Assembly: GCA_023078555.1 (NCBI GenBank)
Contig: CM041198.1
Span: 8,975,836 to 9,039,835 of the forward strand
Origin: Ulva prolifera
Lineage: Eukaryota > Chlorophyta > Ulvophyceae > Ulvales > Ulvaceae
Direction of reading: 5' to 3'
DNA length: 64,000 nt
How positions within the stretch are numbered: the first letter of the stretch is position 1; each line of letters opens with the position of its first letter. Positions 61,581 to 64,000 of this stretch are shown here, in pieces. Position numbers and translations under genes: made by a program. A model generated the notes under the pieces. The model saw only the letters and a program-made list of their open reading frames with translations, was not told where the DNA came from and ran no database searches.

Positions 61581-63971
61581 TCAAGCGCTGTCGCTTGGAG
61601 ATTCAACCAGAAAACCAGCCACTGCCTTTCCTAGCGCTGGACCAGCCAAAGCCTTGGTCAGCATATCAGCCTTCTGCTCAGCTGTCGGCACAAACTGGAC
61701 ATCAATCTCCTGTCGCATAAATCTGTTCCTAATGAAGTGATACTGGATGTCAATGTGCTTGCTCCTTCCTGGAGCACCAGCAGTCCTCTGCTTCATCAGA
61801 TGCAAAGCACTCTGATTGTCACAATAAACAGTCATCCGCTCAACACGACCATAGATATCACCCAGCAACTTCCTCATCCACAGTGCTTCTTTCACTGCCA
61901 TGGCTGCAGACATATACTCAGCCTCTGCGGTGGACGTGGCCACCACTGTCTGCAACTTGGCACTCCACATCACTGGGCACCCATGCATCATCAACATCAT
62001 ACCTGATGTGCTCTTTCGATTGTCGAGATCCCCAGCCAGATCTGCATCTGAATACAGCTTCAATGCCTTATCTCTGATTACCCCGAGCTCCTTGAAGTCT
62101 GCTTCTGTGAAGGTCTTCACCCCTTTCATCTTGTCTTCTGGGTCGAATCTGAACATCAGCCCATGATTCCATGTACCTCTCAATTGCAAGTACCTCAGAA
62201 CTCTCTTCATTGCCTGGAAATGCACATCCGTCGGCTTTGCCATGAATCGACTCAGCACGCCCACTGGATACGCCAGATCTGGTCTCGTATGAGTGGACAG
62301 GTACAGCAATGCACCCACTGTCTCTCCGTACGCCGCCTTCCTTGGGTCATCATCCTTCAGCTCCACTCCTGTGGTCTTCGTCATCATGTGCCTGGTCTCC
62401 ATCGGAGTCGCCTTCGGCTTGCAATTCCACATGTTGGCCCTCTGTAGCACATTCTTGGCATACTGAGGCTGCTTCAATAGTAGACCTTCTCCAGCCACTT
62501 CTTCAACTTCTTGCCCCAGAAAGAAATGCAGCGGTCCCAGATCCTTCACCTCAAAATGCTTGCCCAGCATCTCCAGAATCTTCTTCTCTTCACCTTCTTC
62601 TGCAAGGATCGCAGAGTCATCTACATGCACCAGCACATATGACTTGCTTCTGCCTTCACCTCTGATGAACAGACATGGGTCATTCTCTGACACCATGAAT
62701 CCTTCTGACATCATCGCCTTGGTGAGAGTTTCATTCCAGGCTCTCGGAGCCTGCTTCAGTCCGTACAGCGCCTTGCGAAGCTTCCAGACTCCTCCACCGA
62801 ACTCCTCAGGTAGGCGGACATACACCACCTCGTCAAGGTCGCTGTGAAGGAATGCACACTTCACGTCCACCTGCCGGAGCTTCAGCCGCGGATTAGCTGC
62901 CTTCATAGCCAGCATCATCCTGAATGTTGCACTCTGCGCTGTGGGCGCAAACACTTCTCCCACATCGTCCTTTCCCTGAAGATTGCCCAGCACCACCAAA
63001 CGATACTTGTACCGCTCCAGGTTGCCCTTGGCATCAAACTTCAGGTCGCACACGCCCTTCGCCGGCAGTGCTCTCTCTCCTGGAGGTAATTCACACACTT
63101 CAAATACCCCCTTGGCCAGAATCGACGCATACTCGTCGTTCTTCGCTTGCTCCCACTCAGCAGCATCTGGCCTTTTCATCGCCTCTTTGTACGACCGGGG
63201 CGGCACCAGCAAGTCCTCCGCCGGCTGCTCACCCTTTGCCATAAACAAATGTGCTTGATACGGCAGATTCGGCGCATGCCTCACACGCTGCGGGTAGCGG
63301 CCCGGCGCATCCTGGTCCTCACCCCCGGCTTCCGCATCTGGCGCACCCCCCGGCTCTGCGTCCGGGTCCGAATCGCTGCCGTCATCATCAGCATCTGCGT
63401 CCTCAGCCTCCATGTCCGCGTAGGCATCATCTGCCTCATTCACCCAGTCCTCATCTGGGTCCTCTGCGTCGTCATTTAGCGACCACGCCACAGACTCGTC
63501 ATCCAGCATCACATCGTCCTCTTCTGGCTTCTGCTCTGGAACGTCCAGCATGAGATCGTGATACACCGACGCTGCCGCCTGGCTCGCCGACGCGCATGTC
63601 TCCATTGCTGGCATGACTCTGTCCTCCTGGAAGGACACGTTCGCACTCTCCTTCAGCTTGAACTCGCCGTTCACGTGCTGCACCAGCCTGTATGCCTTCG
63701 AGTGCCTTGCGTAGCCCACGAAGATGACCTCCTCGCTGACTGCGTCCAGCTTGTCCCTCAGCTTCGATGGCACGAACAGCGTCGCCTTGCAGCCGAACAC
63801 CCGCAGATGCGAGATGTCCGGGCGCACCCCCCAGAACTTCTCATACGGCGTCACCACCTGTCCCTTGACAGGAATTCTGTTGCGCGTGTACGCCGCAGTG
63901 TCCAGACCAAAAGTCCAGAAACACTTTAGCATCATCGCGCCGAGCAGCATTGCTCGCATGCGCTCCAGCAC
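61581..63971 (-). mobile_element. Ty1/copia retrotransposon polyprotein, 3' portion
   Basis: One open minus-strand frame of at least 796 codons runs off the right edge. Order: end of the integrase core and its C-terminal part (AAYTRNRIPVKGQVVTPYEK, HLRVFGCKATLFVP), an acidic linker, reverse transcriptase (VDVKCAFLHSDLDEVVYVRL, KALYGLKQAPRAWNETL, LVHVDDSAIL with the catalytic DD), then RNase H (LYSDADLAGD, STAEAEYMSAA, VYCDNQSALHL). The integrase-RT-RNase H order marks Ty1/copia rather than gypsy. There is no stop or frameshift, so the copy looks recent. Gag, protease, the integrase N-terminus and the 5' LTR lie outside the window. Confidence 0.95.
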
Positions 63972-64000
63972 TGTCCTGTTGTACCTCTCTGCTCGCCCGT

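Overview
The window is nuclear DNA of a eukaryote, most likely a green alga; trebouxiophyte or chlorophyte affinity is an inference and no marker gene was seen. Genes are split by many short GT-AG introns. Many donors read GTGCG and most acceptors read TGCAG, the GC is high, poly-C/poly-G tracts are long, and there are interspersed repeats and a Ty1/copia element. Most real genes are broken over several frames, so the models given here were joined by hand using splice phase and family resemblance.

Layout. 1-1450: a terminal exon and the first copy of a dispersed repeat (R1). 3454-12205 (+): a receptor-like gene with signal peptide, possible lectin-like region, leucine-rich repeats, one membrane segment and a degenerate kinase domain. 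13650-14284 (+): a 109-residue protein with a 35-nt micro-exon. 17.3-19.4 kb (-): a Ser/Thr kinase with intact catalytic motifs. 20170-24688 (+): a GRAM-VASt membrane protein of the Lam/Aster sterol-transfer type, with a 43-bp minisatellite in one intron. 25.1-26.4 kb: a tRNA-derived SINE and an R1 copy. 26837-37456 and 39644-49266 (+): two tandem paralogues of about 1,600 residues, each with a membrane anchor, an SMP lipid-transfer domain and five C2-like domains (extended-synaptotagmin/tricalbin-like). 49.6-52.6 kb: a local tandem duplication of the 3' ends of two convergent genes, one copy decayed. 52.2-57.3 kb (-): a multi-exon gene I do not recognise. 58-61.5 kb: repeats, unknown ORFs and direct repeats. 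61581-63971 (-): the 3' part of a Ty1/copia polyprotein running off the end.

The three genes between 20 and 49 kb share a theme. GRAM-VASt and SMP-C2 proteins both move lipids where the ER meets the plasma membrane, so this is a neighbourhood of membrane-contact-site lipid-transfer genes. The SMP-C2 pair is the best-supported part: nearly every exon has the same length and phase in both copies. The exceptions show intron gain or loss, a GC splice donor, and sequence identity that rises strongly toward the 3' end.
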